Source: Paracoccaceae bacterium (GTDB lineage: Bacteria > Pseudomonadota > Alphaproteobacteria > Rhodobacterales > Rhodobacteraceae). From it: 7,843 nt of DNA. The notes under the pieces are model-generated. The model had not been told where the DNA came from, ran no database searches, and was given only the letters and a program-made list of their open reading frames with translations. The DNA is taken from NCBI GenBank assembly GCA_026982515.1, contig JALSGY010000509.1:1-7843 (forward strand), read 5' to 3'. Below are positions 6,197 to 7,843 of this stretch, piece by piece. Positions within the stretch are counted from its first letter, which is position 1. Each line of letters starts with the position of its first letter. The position numbers were made by a program, and so were the translations under genes.

Positions 6197-7408
6197 CTAT
6201 TCCTCGGCGGCCTGGGCCACGGCGATGAAACGGGCAAGATCGACGTCCTTGCCCAGATCGGCAACCTGGAAGCGGGAGGAAAGCTCCTCGGCGCTGAGCA
6301 CGAGGTTCTTGACGACGCTCGGCCCCTCGCCCGCCGGGCCGTATGTCTGGCCCCCGACCGAGAAATAGACCGAACCCGCATTGCCTGCGCGCAGCACCGG
6401 GGGCTCTTCGGTGGCGGGAATCACGTAGCGCTCGCCGGCGTCGAGGATCTTCTCGAACAGCACCGTGCCGTCGGCGGCGCGCACCCGAACCCAGGAGGGG
6501 CGCACCGCGAACAGCACCACCTCGGGCGCCTCTTCGGCCACAACCTGGACGGAAGCCGCAGCGGCATCGATGGCGGCGCTGACCTCGGTATCTTCGGGCA
6601 AGGCGGAGGCGGCAATGCGCGGCAGGGGTTCGCTGCGCGGCGCCTGGGCGGCCAGTGCCCCGACCATGGCGGGATCGAGCGTGGCGATGGGGGCGTCGCG
6701 GGCCACCAGCACCGGTACGTCCAGCGCCTCGGGGCGGTAGATCCTGTCCAATGTGTCGGAGCCGGGCACGACCAGCCCCGAGGTTTCCTCGAGCGCGGCC
6801 AGCACCTCGGCATCGGGCTCGATGACATCGACGGCGGAGGCCACGCCGGGGGCCTGCTCGACCGGGGCGAACTGGACCTTCTGGATTTCCCTGAACACCG
6901 ACCAGCCGCCGTAGCCGATCACCACGATCAGTGACAGCAGCACCAGAACCGAGCCGATGGCACCGGGCTCAATGCGCGAGATCAGCGCCTCGCCCCGGGG
7001 CACAAACAGCGCATCCGGATCGCCCAGCCCGCTGCCGGCCTTGCGCGGCTCGGGCGCGGCGGCGGGGCGGGCCGCGGAAGCGGCGGGGGACATGCCGTGG
7101 GAGGTGGTGAAATTGCTCTCCTCGCAGAAGCGGGCATAGGCCCACTCCGGATCGAGACCGAGGTAGCGGGCGTAGGAGCGCACGTAGCCGGCAATGAAAC
7201 CCTGGGTTTCGAAGGCGGTCGGATCGGCGTTTTCGATGGCGGCGATGTAGGTAGCCTTGATCTTGAGTTCGCGCTGAACGTCGAGAAGCGATTTTCCGAG
7301 GGTGGCGCGCTCGCCCCGCATGACATCGCCGAGGCGCAGCTCGAAATCGTCAAAACCTTTCGGTCTTGCCTGTATTTCTTCCGGAGGAGATGACCTCCTG
7401 CCGATCAT
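6197..7408 (-). CDS. rodZ: RodZ-type membrane protein: cytoplasmic HTH domain, one TM helix, C-terminal DUF4115 domain
   Basis: A bitopic inner-membrane protein that, in characterised bacteria, anchors MreB filaments and helps set rod shape and the position of side-wall synthesis. It has 403 residues. A Cro/C1-type HTH domain spans about 22-95 (FELRLGDVMRGERATLGKSL, then IKATYIAAIEN and GYVRSYARYLGLDPE); in RodZ this domain binds MreB rather than acting as a classical repressor. A low-complexity Ala/Pro linker (105-125) leads to a single transmembrane helix at about 150-168. A long acidic, Ala-rich periplasmic linker follows, then the C-terminal beta domain (DUF4115) at about 296-370 with RPSWVRVRAADG and GERYVIPATEEPPVLRAGNAGSVYFSVGG. 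The domain order and adjacency to ispG, as in E. coli, support the RodZ call; function in this organism is inferred. The ATG at 7408 follows an AGGGG-containing stretch, and the MIGRR start matches relatives I recall. The next gene is ispG, after a 328-base spacer. Confidence 0.88.
   Translation of the reverse strand: MIGRRSSPPEEIQARPKGFDDFELRLGDVMRGERATLGKSLLDVQRELKIKATYIAAIENADPTAFETQGFIAGYVRSYARYLGLDPEWAYARFCEESNFTTSHGMSPAASAARPAAAPEPRKAGSGLGDPDALFVPRGEALISRIEPGAIGSVLVLLSLIVVIGYGGWSVFREIQKVQFAPVEQAPGVASAVDVIEPDAEVLAALEETSGLVVPGSDTLDRIYRPEALDVPVLVARDAPIATLDPAMVGALAAQAPRSEPLPRIAASALPEDTEVSAAIDAAAASVQVVAEEAPEVVLFAVRPSWVRVRAADGTVLFEKILDAGERYVIPATEEPPVLRAGNAGSVYFSVGGQTYGPAGEGPSVVKNLVLSAEELSSRFQVADLGKDVDLARFIAVAQAAEE
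7383..7399 (-). other. Internal Shine-Dalgarno-like AGGAGG with small hairpin at the start of rodZ
   Basis: Codons 4-6 of rodZ contain AGGAGG on the minus strand (7399-7394), with a GGAGG/CCTCC inverted repeat at 7398-7394 and 7387-7383 around a 6-base loop. No start codon lies at suitable spacing after it, so it does not mark an alternative start. It could slow early elongation or mask the site. It may also simply reflect the Arg-Arg-Ser-Ser-Pro-Pro codons. Confidence 0.4.
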
Positions 7409-7441
7409 AGCCCCTGCCCCATGATTTCAGTATCCCCGGTC

Positions 7442-7462
7442 GCGGGCGATTCGAATCCCCGC
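7442..7462. other. Bulged palindrome centred on TTCGAA in the rodZ leader
   Basis: GCGGG (7442-7446), a single C, and GATTC (7448-7452) are mirrored by GAATCCCCGC (7453-7462), giving 10-bp arms with one bulged base. It lies in the predicted 5' leader of rodZ, where it could form an RNA hairpin, or it could be a protein-binding dyad. It resembles a tRNA T-arm at first sight but fails the pairing rules. Confidence 0.4.
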
Positions 7463-7481
7463 CCAGCGTATTGGGAGAAAC

Positions 7482-7490
7482 ATTATCACA
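7482..7490 (-). promoter_or_regulatory. Candidate extended -10 promoter for rodZ
   Basis: The minus strand reads TGTGATAAT, an extended -10 (TG, one base, then GATAAT with five of six matches to TATAAT). No good -35 box sits 16-18 bases upstream, which an extended -10 can tolerate. Transcription would begin near 7475, leaving a leader of about 67 bases that contains the TTCGAA palindrome. It directly abuts the GTGCAA/TTGCAC dyad, a suitable position for an operator. Confidence 0.4.
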
Positions 7491-7510
7491 GTGCAAGCCC
7501 GTTTGCACCG
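7489..7510. promoter_or_regulatory. Perfect dyad GTGCAA-N6-TTGCAC after hemA and before the rodZ promoter
   Basis: GTGCAA at 7491-7496 and TTGCAC at 7503-7508 form a perfect 18-base dyad. Read as RNA from the minus strand, the stem extends by one G-U and one C-G pair to 8 bp with a 6-base loop. It starts about 11 bases after the hemA stop codon. What follows is only moderately T-rich (TGATAATGTTT), so it is a weak terminator candidate for hemA. Equally it could be a repressor operator overlapping the -35 zone of rodZ. The sequence alone does not decide. Confidence 0.4.
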
Positions 7511-7520
7511 GGCGCGACAT

Positions 7521-7843
7521 TCAGGCGGACAGTTCGGCGCGATTCAGCGCACATTGCGACCACAGCTCGTCCAGCGCCTTCACCAGCCGGTCGATCTCGT
7601 CGGGGCCATGCACCGGAGAGGGCGTGAACCGCAGCCGCTCGGTGCCGCGCGGCACGGTGGGGAAGTTGATCGGCTGCACGTAGATGCCATGCTCTTCCAG
7701 CAGCAGATCGGAAAGCTTCTTGCAGTGGACCGGATCGCCCACATGTACCGGCACGATATGGCTGCCGTGGTCGATGATCGGCAGGCCCAGCGCCTTGAGG
7801 CGCATCTTCAGCGTCTTCGCCCGGCTCTGGTGCAGTTCGCGAA
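7521..7843 (-). CDS. hemA: 5-aminolevulinate synthase, C-terminal part (N-terminus cut by window edge)
   Basis: The PLP enzyme that condenses glycine with succinyl-CoA to 5-aminolevulinate, the first step of tetrapyrrole synthesis in alphaproteobacteria. Only the last 106 residues are in the window; the full family length is about 400, so the PLP-binding lysine and most of the catalytic domain lie outside. The visible part is highly characteristic: LKMRLKALGLPIIDHGSHIVPVHVGDP, then YVQPINFPTVPRGTERLRFTPSPVH. It includes Thr62 and Arg71 of the fragment, which by alignment with the Rhodobacter capsulatus enzyme correspond to Thr365 and Arg374 in the active site. A short tail ends in NRAELSA. 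The stop is TGA at 7523-7521. Substrate choice follows from family knowledge; the closely related alpha-oxoamine synthases (KBL, BioF) lack this PRGTERLRFTPSP block. Regulation cannot be judged because the promoter is outside the window. Confidence 0.96.
   Translation of the reverse strand, partial: RELHQSRAKTLKMRLKALGLPIIDHGSHIVPVHVGDPVHCKKLSDLLLEEHGIYVQPINFPTVPRGTERLRFTPSPVHGPDEIDRLVKALDELWSQCALNRAELSA

Noticed and set aside
5869..6381. An N-terminal extension of ispG
   Set aside because: The frame stays open but the added residues are Arg/Pro/Ser-rich, run into the rodZ gene, and are unlike any IspG; the start at 5868 matches the family.
5594..6934. A 446-codon plus-strand frame spanning the rodZ-ispG spacer
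   Set aside because: It would need to cover parts of two genes and the hairpin element. Its composition is that of antisense GC-rich DNA, with no domain recognisable.
7442..7475. A tRNA T-arm fragment or attachment-site remnant (GATTCGAATCCCC)
   Set aside because: With TTCGAAT as the loop, the flanking five bases (GGCGA and CCCCG) do not pair, the invariant G53-C61 pair is missing, and no acceptor or CCA end follows.
1..7843. A defence, mobile or otherwise undescribed gene system
   Set aside because: All six genes belong to known housekeeping families with intact motifs. There is no transposase, integrase, CRISPR-like repeat array or unknown gene cluster.

Overview
The window is about 7.8 kb of GC-rich chromosome from an alphaproteobacterium, most likely of the order Rhodobacterales (Rhodobacter/Paracoccus/Roseobacter relatives). 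This placement rests on three things. There is a 5-aminolevulinate synthase (the Shemin, C4 route to heme). The PBP1A and IspG proteins have the protein style I know from Rhodobacterales. The spacers are short, GC-rich and palindrome-bearing, as in that group. I judged the taxonomy by recognition, not by a database search.

All six genes lie on the minus strand, so they are transcribed from high to low coordinates. In that order they are: the 3' end of hemA (7843-7521); a 112-base spacer with promoter and dyad signals; a RodZ-type membrane HTH protein (7408-6197); a 328-base non-coding spacer carrying a composite palindromic element; ispG (5868-4735); a class I/II PLP aminotransferase (4738-3599) whose GTG start overlaps the ispG stop; a periplasmic N-acetylmuramoyl-L-alanine amidase of the AmiC type (3546-2320); and the N-terminal 746 residues of the bifunctional peptidoglycan synthase PBP1A (2240-1), which runs off the left edge.

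The functional theme is cell-envelope growth plus precursor supply. RodZ links MreB to the elongation machinery. IspG makes an isoprenoid precursor that feeds undecaprenyl phosphate, quinones and carotenoids. The amidase cuts septal or side-wall peptidoglycan, and PBP1A polymerises and crosslinks it. The rodZ-ispG adjacency is also found in Escherichia coli. The amidase-PBP1A pair is a known alphaproteobacterial arrangement.

These are ordinary housekeeping genes with intact motifs. I found no new multi-gene system, mobile element, CRISPR array, RNA gene or pseudogene. The items most worth a second look are non-coding: the double-hairpin element between rodZ and ispG, the dyad and palindrome in the hemA-rodZ spacer, and the translational overlap of ispG with an unassigned aminotransferase.
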